A stretch of 64,000 nt of DNA from Imbricaverruca yamaguchii (Eukaryota; Arthropoda; Thecostraca; Neoverrucidae): NCBI GenBank assembly GCA_034440575.1, contig JAOTOL010001598.1, positions 856,501 to 920,500 of the forward strand, written 5' to 3'. The notes under the pieces are model-generated. The model did not search any database. It was not told where the DNA came from and was given only the letters and a program-made list of their open reading frames with translations. Shown here piece after piece: positions 1 through 11,730 of the stretch. Position 1 is the stretch's first letter. Each line of letters opens with the position of its first letter. Both the position numbers and the translations under genes were made by a program.

Positions 1-2590
1 ATAATATTCTGAAAATATTCGAACACTTTTTAACTGACCTGAATGTTGACGTAATCGACAGTCACACGGTTAATGCAATGAAGGTATGCGATTCGAACAG
101 CGTTGGCCTATCCATTGCGTGTGGTCTAATTTCGATCTGCCCATTGGTTCTGACGTCACGGTGTGGCACGCTAAAAAAAGCCAATCCCTCTGGAGAATTG
201 TACGTCGGAAAATGCCATTGATTGCTCAGTTAATCCACGAACTGTTGGAGAAGGGCAGGCAAATTTTGTCCCCCGCCTATATATGGGTTTTACTCGGGTT
301 GGACTGTGTATGGGCTTCACTCGGATAGCTCCGGCGCGCGTGGCACGATAGCTCTAAAGATTAGCCATGCCTTCTCACAGCTGAATAGCGGATCTGTTCA
401 TTTTAGCGTTTTGTTCGGGATGCCAGGATTGGTGAGCCAGGCGAGGTCACATTCAGGCCACGGCAAAAAATACCATGTGTGGTTTTGTATTAAATTTTTA
501 ATTGCTTGGTACTTTTCAAAGAGATGTGATAATGATATTTCAAAGGCACCTAATGTTTTGCATATCAAGATGTCAATATTAATCCAACGAGCAATGCAAA
601 ATAACTTTGGTGACATCAGGTCAGGTTGCGAGGACAGGCGAAAGTCAAAATGAAATTTGTGCTTCCATGCTCAGAATTTCCATCCTAACAATTATAGCGA
701 ATAACCCGAACTTTATATGTTATAGCGCATCGTTTTCTATACGTATGCAAAGCTTCTTCATGTCGCTATCGGGTCAGGTTACCGAGACATGACGCGAAAT
801 GTGAACCTATATTCTTCGCAGAAGCTGCGAATTGTCAAAATGCCACTAACCGTCCTTTTAAGGCAGCTAATTATATCAAACGCTCTCATTAAATTAATTG
901 ACACGACTTCTACATGTATTTTAATGGTTTCACCCTTTCAAGACGATCTTAGGTCAGGATCATCCAGGTGACCTGGTCTGGCCGAAGTTGATCCTTTTTT
1001 TGCAAGCAAATCACTTGCTGTGCAGCTTTCAACGCTGGATTCGAATTCAGCACGCTTTCCCCATCCAGCGTCAGATTTTCGGAAGAGAAGCAGGAGCTCA
1101 TCCTAGTACAACGACCCAGGTGATCTGGTGTGACCGAAGTATACTTTTTTGACAAAGGTTCTTTCTTGTACAGTGTTCGATTAAAGTTCATTGTTCCTTT
1201 TGATCAGCAAAATGCACAAATTTTACAGCTACAAGACAATGTGCGAGAAGTGTGTAACTGAATGGAATGATCTTGCTCGGTCAAATGTTGCCACGAGGCC
1301 TTTCATCAAGAGTTTCGGAACCATGAAGCAATGTTACTTGCCTGAACCCTTGCGCTCGACCCTAACCTTGAAGTTGCATTTTGGTAAAAATGGGGGAGAA
1401 AATTTGACCCGGGCAGAAGGACCGACGAACGAACCGATCGTCAAACAGCGGTCAGCTGGCTAACCCTCGCCCGGCTGATGGGTTCTTAGGCCTTTCTCCT
1501 ACGGTTGTTTGGGTGTTTGGAAAACAAAATAGGTGCGCTTGTGGTGCCCACATTTTATTGCACTTTCTTGCATATGCTGAGCATCGTTTTGGAAAATGCT
1601 TGATATTGCACCAGGTTAACAAAAAGTCATTAGGAAAAAGAAACCACACCAGGTTACTGACCAAGGTCAGGTCAAAGACGTCAAAGTCGAAGAAAAATTG
1701 ACAGCCGGTAGAAAATCTATGGGCGAATCGATTTCTTTGAAACTGTCAAGAGTCATAAAATGTGTCAAGGCTAACAACTCACGTCTTTCAGAGTTTTGGG
1801 AGAATTGGGACAAGCTTTCCTCATTTTCACAATCGTTCGTCATTTTGAGCTTATTTCAGCAGGATTTTGAATTCCATGTATCATACGTTATGCATCATAC
1901 GTCGCAAAGTATCGTAGGCTAGCCGAAGAACCTCGACCCATTAAGATCAGGTCATGGTGCACCACGACCTTTACTTCTGGCCTTGTATGTTCCGAGGGTA
2001 GGAATAAGAAATTGACGCATCTCTGATCTAAAAAATTGCTACTAGGTTCAATTTCAAGGTGAAAACAATATCCTAGCATGTCTTCGAGGTGAAGAAGATG
2101 AACAAAAAGGTGATCTGAGGTCAATGATCACAGGTGACCACATGACCTGGCCCATGCCTCAAAATCGCATGGAAATGGAGTATTTGTTGTTCAGAATTCG
2201 AAGATTGAATACCACTAAAGAAAATCAGTTCATGCGGTAGTTGGAGGAAAAACTCATGGCCTTATTGCATTTAATGCATAATGTTTGCACCGCCCAACTG
2301 ACCGGCATAATTGGCCTACGATCAAAAGTTGTATGTTCGTTGGAAGTTCCTAGTTCGGCTAAAGACGAAAATGATCTCTGCTTGCCGCTTCGACGCATCG
2401 TTTCCAAATTAGAGGGGACGGGTTAGAAAAGACTCCAGTCCATAGCTAACATCCAGCAAGGGATAATTATTGGCTTTGGATTGCAACCGCTATTGTCAGG
2501 CTACAAATGTCCGGATCTATGGTCTCCGCATCTCCCCCCATTGATCGCTACCGGGTATAATACCACCTATACCAGTAGCTCTCTATACAT
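1..2590. other. Gene-free stretch with AGGTCA-like half-sites
   Basis: No convincing gene is seen; the open frames are short and unlike known proteins. The stretch is unusually rich in AGGTCA/TGACCT-like hexamers, for example near 616, 770, 950, 968, 1658, 1950, 2118 and 2143. A diverged direct repeat is visible: the motif around 961-1000 (CCAGGTGACCTGG followed by a T-rich run) recurs at about 1113-1153, a spacing near 152 bp. This could be an old satellite or transposon rather than regulatory DNA. Confidence 0.5.
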
Positions 2591-2637
2591 CTACACCAGT
2601 GCTCTGTTCGCGCCCTCATCCGGATGCGTTGACCCAG

Positions 2638-2868
2638 GTGGAGCTGACCTCTCCGATTCTCGACACGCCGGAAGACAACGAAGAGTCAGCTATCGTCAGC
2701 AGCAACGCACAGCCGATGAAATCCGATTTACCGGTGAACTTCTTAAGTGGTCCGCGCGGCCTCCGAGTCGGCTCCCGGCTGCTGTTGGCGGTCCCCGCTC
2801 GATTCCCCGCCACCACGGCGGCAAAAAGCGCGCTAACACGGAAGGTCGGCCAAGCGCTGCACTGTTGA
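2638..2868 (+). CDS. Possible coding exon, unknown protein
   Basis: An open plus-strand frame follows a possible acceptor (GACCCAG at 2631-2637). It begins VELTSPILDTPEDNEES and continues with a mixed hydrophilic, then basic and Ala-rich sequence to a stop at 2866-2868. Third codon positions are mostly G or C, as in the better-supported exons of this window. No domain is recognised. A weak donor-like AAG/GTCGGC lies near the 3' end, directly before the 32-bp array. The opposite strand is also open for 67 codons, so the strand choice rests only on how protein-like the sequence looks. Confidence 0.25.
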   Translation: MELTSPILDTPEDNEESAIVSSNAQPMKSDLPVNFLSGPRGLRVGSRLLLAVPARFPATTAAKSALTRKVGQALHC

Positions 2869-2874
2869 CGCTAG

Positions 2875-3022
2875 CCACAGCGGCTGGTGCTGCCTGCTGA
2901 CACCAGCCACAGCGGCTGGTGCTGCCCGCTGATACCAGCTACAGTGGCTGGTGCTGCCTGCTGACACCAGCCACAGCGGCTGGTGCTGCCCGCTGACACC
3001 AGCCACAGCGGCTGGTGCTGTG
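2875..3022. repeat. 32-bp minisatellite, about 4.5 copies
   Basis: The unit, roughly CCACAGCGGCTGGTGCTGCC plus twelve bases, repeats every 32 bp with a few substitutions. Each unit junction contains an inverted repeat (CCAGCC...GGCTGG) able to form a 6-bp stem. Confidence 0.9.
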
Positions 3023-3023
3023 T

Positions 3024-4660
3024 GCACCGCTACACATACATAACGGAAGCACACTCCTTTTTTTCTCTCGCGGTGTTATACTACTGCTTGGTAGTCACAG
3101 AGCGGCATATGATCGGGACCTAGGACGTCGGATCCGGATCTGCTTCGAGACAGAAACCGGCAACATGATTTTCGAACTGAACACAGGTTATTGCATGTGA
3201 TGCATCCCAAGGTGTAAGACTTTCCATGGGTTACACCGGCAGCAAATAAGGAGCTTAGTCGTTCGATGCAACCAACGCCCATGCGCGTAATGCGAAACTA
3301 AGCATGCCCCTTGCGGCCAGGCCCAGTAACGAATCCTTGCCCTCTAGTGTGACGGCGATAGACCTAAATGCTATCGTTGCAGCTTATTGTCACTTCGGCG
3401 TGGGAAATGAAGCGGAAAACATGTACATATGCGATATGATCAATCACACACCATGACCCTAAATAATGCCGACTACCACCTAATGCCGGGAATATTTTGA
3501 ATTCTTCCCACCCGGTTAAAGTATCCTTGTACAACCATTAAATAGCAAATGGAAAACTAATCCTTCCACACAAAAGACATTCCAGGAGCTCGGAGCGCTT
3601 CCCCAACAAACGCATTCTTCCGTCTCAGCCGCCACTCGTGCCACGTCAAGACGATCCCACTGCACGCGTGCTGCCGCACCTGCACCACGGAGAGCCAACG
3701 CTCGCGGTCAAGCAAATCGGCTCACGCGGAGAGGATCGAAGAAGCGGGGCTGAACTAACCGACGAAAACACCCCGGGTATCGACGATCGCGGCCCGGCGG
3801 ACGTTCTCCCGGGTAAGCCGCTTAAGCCAGAGCCGTCCGACGAGCATTGTCGACGTCGTATGTTGGTGCGGCTAACAGGTCACACGTCAGCTCGGATTGC
3901 CCGTCTCGCCGCCAGCTGGCCAGCACGAGCTTCGGTAATCCTGTGTTGCCCTCGGCTAGGCCTCTTTGCTGACGTCTTCTGACGTCTTTCAATGCATAAA
4001 CCTTACCAACGTCTTGCAAGATTGCGGTGACCTTTGCACCAGTGGTGGCCAGACGTCGCTGGGCCCAGTAGGAAGCCGTCAGCAGATCGGGCTGATAGAG
4101 GTGAATCACTTCATTTGCTTGCTTATTTTCATTTATTCATATATTTAGGTTTTCGGCTACATAACGGGTGCAATCATAGGTGAAGGCATAACATAATATA
4201 ATGATCATATGAAGCGATGAATGTGAATTAGAGCGGCGAAATATCAGCCGAAGAACTCGCACCCAAACCACCCTGACAGTGTGGGATTTGATCTCCCAAG
4301 GTCATATCACACAACAGTTTTCTAATATTGAGCCAGCATTCTTGTGGTGTTCTTCCAGGAATACCAGCTTGCTATGCAAACCTGGTGGAGCCCACATGGG
4401 AAGATGGAATTGCCAGGCCTAACGCACTGTTGGTTCGATTTACACAGGTGTAAACGTACGACGCCAGTAAGATCTTGATATCCGAGATAACGCTGAGATC
4501 ATGGTCTTTGTATTAGCCAAGTATATACTGCCTGGCGCTTAACATATTCACAACCAAGAACTCCGCTACCGCCATGAAAAGACTGGCAAATGGATATTGG
4601 AGACTCGGATGTCCATTGGTTTTGCTATGGCCATTTGCAAACTATATGCATGCATCCATA
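3024..4660. other. Gene-free stretch
   Basis: Only short open frames without recognisable domains are present. The part at 3,600-3,990 is more GC-rich and open in two frames, but I could not support it as coding. Confidence 0.5.
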
Positions 4661-4667
4661 CATACAT

Positions 4668-4816
<149 letters not shown>

Positions 4817-5087
4817 CATGCATGGGTGTGTGCGCGTGCATATAAGTGCTTACGCATTATATTTTTATCGGTATCTGCACTGTTAAAAGCGACGGTGGTT
4901 ACAGCATTCACTACATAATAAAAATGCCCTTAAGCCCAAATAATCAATAATCAATACATAATAAAAATGCATTTCTATATTTCGCACTATCGTTTGTGTT
5001 TACACCTTAAGTTGGATATGAGGATCATACCAATATTCACGAAGAGTGCTCCTAACTTCATATTTGACACCGACTCGTACCCCGTCG

Positions 5088-6614
5088 GTAGCTGACAGCC
5101 GCACCCCGTCGGTAGCTCCCAGCCGGACCCCGTCGGTAGCTCCCAGCCGCACCCCGTCGGTAACTCCCAGCACCCCGTCGGTAGCTCCCAGCCGGACCCC
5201 GTCGGTAGCTCCCAGCCACACCCCGTCGGTAGCTCCCAGTCCCCCGTCGGTAGCTCCCGCACCCCGTCGGTAGCTCCCAGCCACACCCCGTCGGTAGCTC
5301 CCACCACACCCCGTCGGTAGCTCCCAGCCACACCCCGTCGGTAGCTCCCAGCCGGACCCCGTCGGTAGCTCCCAGCCACACCCCGTCGGCTAGCCCTCCC
5401 AGCCACACCCCGTCGGTAGCTCCCAGCCGGACCCCGTCGGTAGCTCCCAGCCACACCCCGTCGGTAGCTCCCAGCCACACCCCGTCGGTAGCTCCCAGCC
5501 ACACCCCGTCGGTAGCTCCCATCCGACCCCGTCGGTAACTCCCAGCCACCCCGTCGGTAGCTCCCACCGGACCCCGTCGGTAACTCCCAGCCACACCCGT
5601 CGGTAGCTCCCAGGCACCCCGTCGGTAGCTCCCAGCCGGACCCCGTCGGTAGCTCCCAGCCGCACCCCGTCGGTAGCTCCCAGCCACACCCCGTCGGTAG
5701 CTCCCAGCCACACCCCGTCGGTAGCTCCCAGCCACACCCCGTCGGTAGCTCCCAGCCGGACCCCGTCGGTAGCTCCCAGCCGCACCCCGTCGGTAGCTCC
5801 CAGCCACACCCCGTCGGTAGCTCCCAGCCGCACCCCGTCGGTAGCTCCCAGCCACACCCCGTCGGTAGCTCCCAGCCACACCCCGTCGGTAGCTCCCAGC
5901 CGCACCCCGTCGGTAGCTCCCAGCCGCACCCCGTCGGTAGCTCCCAGCCGCACCCCGTCGGTAGCTCCCAGCCGCACCCCGTCGGTAGCTCCCAGCCACA
6001 CCCCGTCGGTAGCTCCCAGCCGGACCCCGTCGGTAGCTCCCAGCCGGACCCCGTCGGTAGCTCCCAGCCACACCCCGTCGGTAGCTCCCAGCCGGACCCC
6101 GTCGGTAGCTGCGAGCCCACCCCGTCGGTAGCTCCAGCCGACACCCCGTCGGTAGCTCCCAGCCACACCCCGTCGGTAGCTCCCAGCCGGACCCCGTCGG
6201 TAGCTCCCAGCCGCACCCCGTCGGTAGCTCCCAGCCGCACCCCGTCGGTAGCTCCCAGCCGGACCCCGTCGGTAGCTCCCAGCCGCACCCCGTCGGTAGC
6301 TCCCAGCCACACCCCGTCTGTCGGTAGCTCCCAGCCGCACCCCGTCGGTAGCTCCCAGCCACACCCCGTCGGTAGCTCCCAGCCGCACCCCGTCGGTAGC
6401 TCCCAGCCGCACCCCGTCGGTAGCTCCCAGCCGCACCCCGTCGGTAGCTCCCAGCCGCACCCCGTCGCGAGCCCACCCCGTCGGTAGCTCCAGCGGACCC
6501 CGTCGGTAGCTCCCAGCCACACCCCGTCGGTAGCTGACAGCCACACCCCGTCGGTAGCTCCCAGCCGGACCCCGTCGGTAGCTCCCAGCCGCACCCCGTC
6601 GGTAGCTCCCAGCC
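5088..6614. repeat. 24-bp minisatellite, about 63 copies
   Basis: The unit is CCCCGTCGGTAGCTCCCAGC plus four bases (CGCA, CACA or CGGA). Copies differ mainly at these last bases and by occasional 1-8 bp deletions. Because 24 is a multiple of three, minus-strand frames stay open for 676, 562 and 384 codons; these encode only periodic peptides (for example repeated WELPTGCG) and are not believed to be genes. On the plus strand each unit carries a donor-like CG/GTAGCT and an acceptor-like CTCCCAG. Confidence 0.97.
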
Positions 6615-7097
6615 GGACACAGGCATCACCATCTGCACCACATACTGCGAAGTGGACGGATCGCAGCAGCACCACGGGACGCGGCGTCGCAATGTCCCCG
6701 TCGTGCTTCCTTGGTTTTCCGAGACGCCACCCGGGACAACACAGCTGCTGGACAGCAAACGGGGTAAATCCATGGCGGCGGCAGTCGCGCCGGAGCTAAG
6801 AAGGCTGCGGCGAAGCGGAGCGTGCCGAGGGAAGCTGCGGCCGCGATATGTGTCCTCCGGAAGCGCAAGCGGCTGGGTCCAGTGGCCGTCGCCGATCTGG
6901 ACGAGCCGGGCGGAAAGTGAACGAGACCGAGTGCCGGGTGCCGATGCCGCCGCGAAATCCTGCGTACGTCCTGCCAAGCACACAGGATTTGGTGGCCGTC
7001 TCGGCGAGAACTTCCGACGCTCGAGAACAAACCGACGAGACCCGGTGCCCGTCTTGCTCTTCGAAGTGCCGGCTCGTTCGTGAGCCATGGATTAAGT
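6615..7097 (+). other. GC-rich coding-like island between two arrays
   Basis: This unique GC-rich block lies exactly between the 24-bp and 35-bp arrays. Two plus-strand frames look protein-like. The first runs from an acceptor-like CCCAG in the last 24-bp unit to a possible donor CGG/GGTAAATC near 6,760 (peptide includes TYCEVDGSQQHH and VVLPWFSETPPG). The second is open from about 6,800 to 7,147 and ends in a Cys-rich segment: CPSC, then KC, then WIKCTSCLKKWR. That spacing resembles the first half of a PHD or CW zinc finger. The last part of this segment is the first unit of the 35-bp array. The minus strand is also open for about 156 codons, so coding status and strand are unresolved. Confidence 0.35.
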
Positions 7098-9577
7098 GCA
7101 CTAGCTGTCTGAAGAAGTGGCGGGCGTTCCCTGCACTAGCTGTCTGAAGAAGTGGCGGGCGTTCCCTGCACTAGCTGTCTGAAGAAGTGGCGGGCGTTCC
7201 CTGCACTAGCTGTCTGAAGAAGTGACGGGCGTTCCCTGCACTAGCTGTCTGAAGAAGTGGCGGGCGTTCCCTGCACCAGCTGTCTGAAGAAGTGACGGGC
7301 GTTCCTGCACAGCTGTCTGAAGAAGTGGCGGGCGTTCCTGCACTAGCTGTCTGAAGAAGTGACGGGCGTTCCCTGCACCAGCTGTCTGAAGAAGTGACGG
7401 GCGTTCCTGCACTAGCTGTCTGAAGAAGTGACGGGCGTTTGACTAGCTGTCTGAGAAGTGACGGGCGTTTGACTAGCTGTCTGAAGAAGTGACGGGCGTT
7501 CCTGCTAGCTGTCTGAGAGTGCGGGCGTTCCTGCTGTGTCTGAGAGTGGCGGGCGTTCCTGCGCTGTCTGAGAGTGCGGGCGTTCTGCCTGCTGCTGAGT
7601 GCGGGCGTTCGCCGCTGTGAAGTGGGGCGTGCTGAGAGTGGCGGGCGCTGCTGTGTGGGGCCGTGTGGAGTGGGGGGCCGTGCTGTTGAGAGTGGGGGCC
7701 TGCTGTGTGAGAGTGGCGGGGTTCCCTGCACTAGCTGTCTGAGAAGTGGCGGGCGTTCCCTGCACTAGCTGTCTGAAGAAGTGGCGGGCGTTCCCTGCAC
7801 CAGCTGTCGAAGAAGTGGCGGGCGTTCCCTGCACTAGCTGTCGAAGAAGTGGCGGGCGTTCCCGCACAGCTGTCGAAGAAGTGACGGGCGTTCCTGCACA
7901 GCTGTCTGAGAAGTGGCGGGCGTTCCTGCACTAGCTGCCTGAAGAAGTGACGGGCGTTCCTGCTAGCTGCCTGAAGAAGTGGCGGGCGTCCTGCACTAGC
8001 TGTCTGAAGAAGTGACGGGCGTTCCATGCACTAGCTGTCTGAAGAAGTGGCGGGCGTTCCATGCACTAGCTGTCTGAAGAAGTGGCGGGCGTTCCCTGCA
8101 CTAGCTGTCTGAAGAAGTGACGGGCGTTCCCTGCACTAGCTGTCTGAAGAAGTGGCGGGCGTTCCCTGCACTAGCTGTCTGAAGAAGTGGCGGGCGTTCC
8201 CTGCACTAGCTGTCTGAAGAAGTGGCGGGCGTTCCTGCACTAGCTGTCTGAAGAAGTGGCGGGCGTTCCTGCACAGCTGTCTGAGAAGTGGCGGGCGTTC
8301 CTGCCAGCTGTCTGAGAGTGCGGGCGTTGCGCGAGAGGCGGGCGCTGCACAGCTGTCTGAAGAAGTGGCGGGCGTTCCCTGCACTAGCTGTCTGAAGAAG
8401 TGGCGGGCGTTCCCTGCACTAGCTGTCTGAAGAAGTGGCGGGCGTTCCCTGCACTAGCTGTCTGAAGAAGTGGCGGGCGTTCCGCACCAGCTGTCTGAAG
8501 AAGTGGCGGGCGTTCCCTGCACTAGCTGTCTGAAGAAGTGGCGGGCGTTCCCTGCACCAGCTGTCTGAAGAAGTGACGGGCGTTCCCTGCACTAGCTGTC
8601 TGAAGAAGTGACGGGCGTTCCTGCACTAGCTGTCTGAAGAAGTGACGGGCGTTCCCTGCACTAGCTGTCTGAAGAAGTGACGGGCGTTCCCTGCACTAGC
8701 TGTCTGAAGAAGTGACGGGCGTTCCCTGCACTAGCTGTCTGAAGAAGTGACGGGCGTTCCCTGCACTAGCTGTCTGAAGAAGTGACGGGCGTTCCTGCAC
8801 TAGCTGTCTGAAGAAGTGGCGGGCGTTCCCTGCACTAGCTGTCTGAAGAAGTGGCGGGCGTTCCCTGCACTAGCTGTCTGAAGAAGTGGCGGGCGTTCCC
8901 TGCACTAGCTGTCTGAAGAAGTGGCGGGCGTTCCCTGCACTAGCTGTCTGAAGAAGTGGCGGGCGTTCCCTGCACTAGCTGTCTGAAGAAGTGGCGGGCG
9001 TTCCCTGCACTAGCTGTCTGAAGAAGTGGCGGGCGTTCCCTGCACTAGCTGTCTGAAGAAGTGGCGGGCGTTCCCTGCACTAGCTGTCTGAAGAAGTGGC
9101 GGGCGTTCCCTGCACTAGCTGTCTGAAGAAGTGGCGGGCGTTCCCTGCACTAGCTGTCTGAAGAAGTGGCGGGCGTTCCCTGCACTAGCTGTCTGAAGAA
9201 GTGGCGGGCGTTCCCTGCACTAGCTGTCTGAAGAAGTGGCGGGCGTTCCCTGCACTAGCTGTCTGAAGAAGTGGCGGGCGTTCCCTGCACTAGCTGTCTG
9301 AAGAAGTGGCGGGCGTTCCCTGCACCAGCTGTCTGAAGAAGTGGCGGGCGTTCCCTGCACTAGCTGTCGAAGAAGTGGCGGGCGTTCCGCACAGCTGTCG
9401 AAGAAGTGGCTGCTGTTGGAGGCGGGCGTTCCCTGCACTAGCTGCCTGAAGAAGTGGCGGGCGTTCCCTGCACTAGCTGTCTGAAGAAGTGACGGGCGTT
9501 CCCTGCACTAGCTGTCTGAAGAAGTGACGGGCGTTCCCTGCACTAGCTGTCTGAAGAAGTGACGGGCGTTCCATGCA
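7098..9577. repeat. 35-bp minisatellite, about 70 copies
   Basis: The unit is CTAGCTGTCTGAAGAAGTGG followed by CGGGCGTTCCCTGCA. The main variant has GTGACGGG instead of GTGGCGGG, and variants occur in runs, as expected from local duplication. Units shrink and lose bases around 7,500-7,720 and 8,290-8,345, then recover. The longest stretch of near-identical units is 8,810-9,330. On the minus strand each unit contains a pyrimidine tract ending in CAG (acceptor-like). Confidence 0.97.
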
Positions 9578-10590
9578 CAGACACCATAGGGTGGCAGGTG
9601 AACTTCACGTGGCAGAACTGTCGCTGAACACTATGATTGATGGCTTACTGCAACCCTGTGCTCCGCTCCAGTTGAGTTGCGCCAGTCTGAAGCCTTCAAC
9701 TGCTGTAAACATCGAAGTGTTTGCGTTCATGCATTTGCTTTTCGTGCCCAGACGGGTATAGGTCCAAAGAGACAACAGTTTTGCGGGCGAAGTAGGGTGC
9801 ATTCTTAGATGATAGCAGTAAGCGCCTTACGTTCGATTACTCCTGTACCAGCCCTTCTGACGTCGTCCCTCTCCTTCCGTGCCGACGTCTCACTGATCAT
9901 GGAGGTGTCCCATTTGACCTGCGAAACACATTTTACATCGTCCACCAGAGCATGCAGGTGATGCTGTTGAAGCTATTTTAACCATATCATGCACACACAT
10001 GTCATTTCTGATGTGGCAGACGAACTAGGATGGCTTTGTGCACCTACATTGATACCATATTCCGACTTGTGTCTCATTCATAGCATTTTGACCTCCAATA
10101 AAGCCGCCGCACTGCGTCCAGCCCTGACACACAACCGCGAACATGTGGTTCAAGACACTAGGGAGTCACATTACCTGTCTCCTCCCTGTGTCAGGAACAA
10201 CCATGTAAGGTGGTCGTCGTATTATGTAACCTAACTTGTCATGCTTTCCAGGGTAATGGCACCTCTCACCACAAAGTGTTCACGCCTGGTTCACACCGAA
10301 ATGCATTTCATATTCAGCTTTGCCAGATGTTCTCGTAGACCACGTTGGCGGTGTTTGGCTGAGGTTTGAAGGAGTTCATTCCGTCGTGCCCATGAGCAAT
10401 AATAAACTCGACATTTACATCGCAAACATCTGGCATATATGCATGCATTTGTATCGCCACTGACACTTACCATTTCTTCTGATGAGCCCTGCGCCAAGCT
10501 GGCTGTTCGACGGCTGATTCGCTGTCATACTTTTAGTTACATGACGCACGAATTGCGTAGGCGGTACTTAATAATATGCTCCCACGACTA
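9578..10590. other. Gene-free stretch
   Basis: Unique sequence with short open frames only; nothing recognisable on either strand. Confidence 0.5.
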
Positions 10591-10775
10591 AGCCTATTAG
10601 ACTGTGAAGAGCAACCGTATGCAAATCGCATTTCCTAAACGCACGCTGCGAGTCGGCTGCCGGCGCTCCAGTCGGGATGAGGGAGAGGAGGGAGGGGGCG
10701 GCGCCCGCGCTCGCGCCTTCGGGCGGCAATCGGACGGAGCTCTGTTCAGTGTTCAGCACATTAGCCGGCTGCGTC

Positions 10776-11172
10776 TGCGGATGCTGGCCACGTGTCCAAC
10801 ATTAGGACTGCAGATGTTGGCCACGTAACCAGCATTGGGCCTGCAGATGTTGGCCACATGCCCAACATTAGGACTGCAGATGTTGGCCACGTGACCAGCA
10901 TTAGGACTGCAGATGTTGGCCACGTGCCCAACATTAGGACTGCAGATGTTGGCCACGTGCCCAACATTAGGACTGCAGATGTTGGCCACGTGCCCAACAT
11001 TAGGACTGCAGATGTTGGCCACGTGTCCAACATTAGGACTGCAGATGTTGGCCACGTGCCCAACATTAGGACTGCAGATGTTGACCACGTGCCCAACATT
11101 AGGACTGCAGATGTTGGCCACGTGCCCAACACTAGGCCTGCAGACGTTGGCCACGTGCCCAACATTAGGCCT
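10776..11172. repeat. 33-bp minisatellite with E-box palindromes, about 12 copies
   Basis: The unit is AGGACTGCAGATGTTGGCCA followed by CGTGCCCAACATT. Most units hold a canonical E-box CACGTG at the centre of an 18-bp imperfect palindrome (GTTGGCCACGTGCCCAAC) and a second palindrome, CTGCAG. Three early units lack CACGTG or change its flanks. 33 is a multiple of three, so both strands stay open, but the peptides are purely periodic. Confidence 0.95.
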
Positions 11173-11249
11173 GGTCCGGCGACGGCCAGCTTGAATATTT
11201 CGCAGCATTTTGAATATTAGCAGCAGCCATTTCGTGTGGCGCAGTTCAT

Positions 11250-11730
11250 GTGCTAAGCTGAGGATGAGGATGTCGGCCGTTATATCAGCCTGAGGATGTC
11301 AGTTGATGTCCTGACAGTATGAGGATGTCGGCCGTTATATCAGCCTTGTCCTGTTGATAACAGTTGATGTCCTGACAGTATGAGGATGTCGGCCGTTATA
11401 TCAGCCTGAGGATGTCAGTTGATGTCCTGACAGTATGAGGATGTCGGCCGTTATATCAGCTTAAGGATGTCAGTTGATGTCCTGACAGTATGAGGATGTC
11501 GGCCGTTATATCAGCCTGAGGATGTCAGTTGATGTCCTGACAGTATGAGGATGTCGGCCGTTATATCAGCCTGAGGATGTCAGTTGATGTCCTGACAGTA
11601 TGAGGATGTCGGCCGTTATATCAGCCTGAGGATGTCAGTTGATGTCCTGACAGTATGAGGATGTCGGCCGTTATATCAGCCTGATGATGTCAGTTGATGT
11701 CCTGACAGTATGAGGATGTCGGCCGTCAGC
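11250..11730. repeat. 55-bp minisatellite, about 8 copies
   Basis: The unit contains GAGGATGTCGGCCGTTATAT and GTCAGTTGATGTCCTGAC. The second part can form a short GTCAG/CTGAC hairpin. The first units are irregular (an extra block near 11,340-11,360); the later ones are almost identical. Confidence 0.95.

Noticed and set aside
4987..7088. Open frames of 676, 562 and 384 codons on the minus strand
   Set aside because: They follow the 24-bp array (unit length divisible by three, no stop in any minus frame) and encode only periodic peptides in three frames at once.
7098..9577. CRISPR-like array
   Set aside because: Units are directly adjacent with no spacers, as in a minisatellite; the context is eukaryotic.
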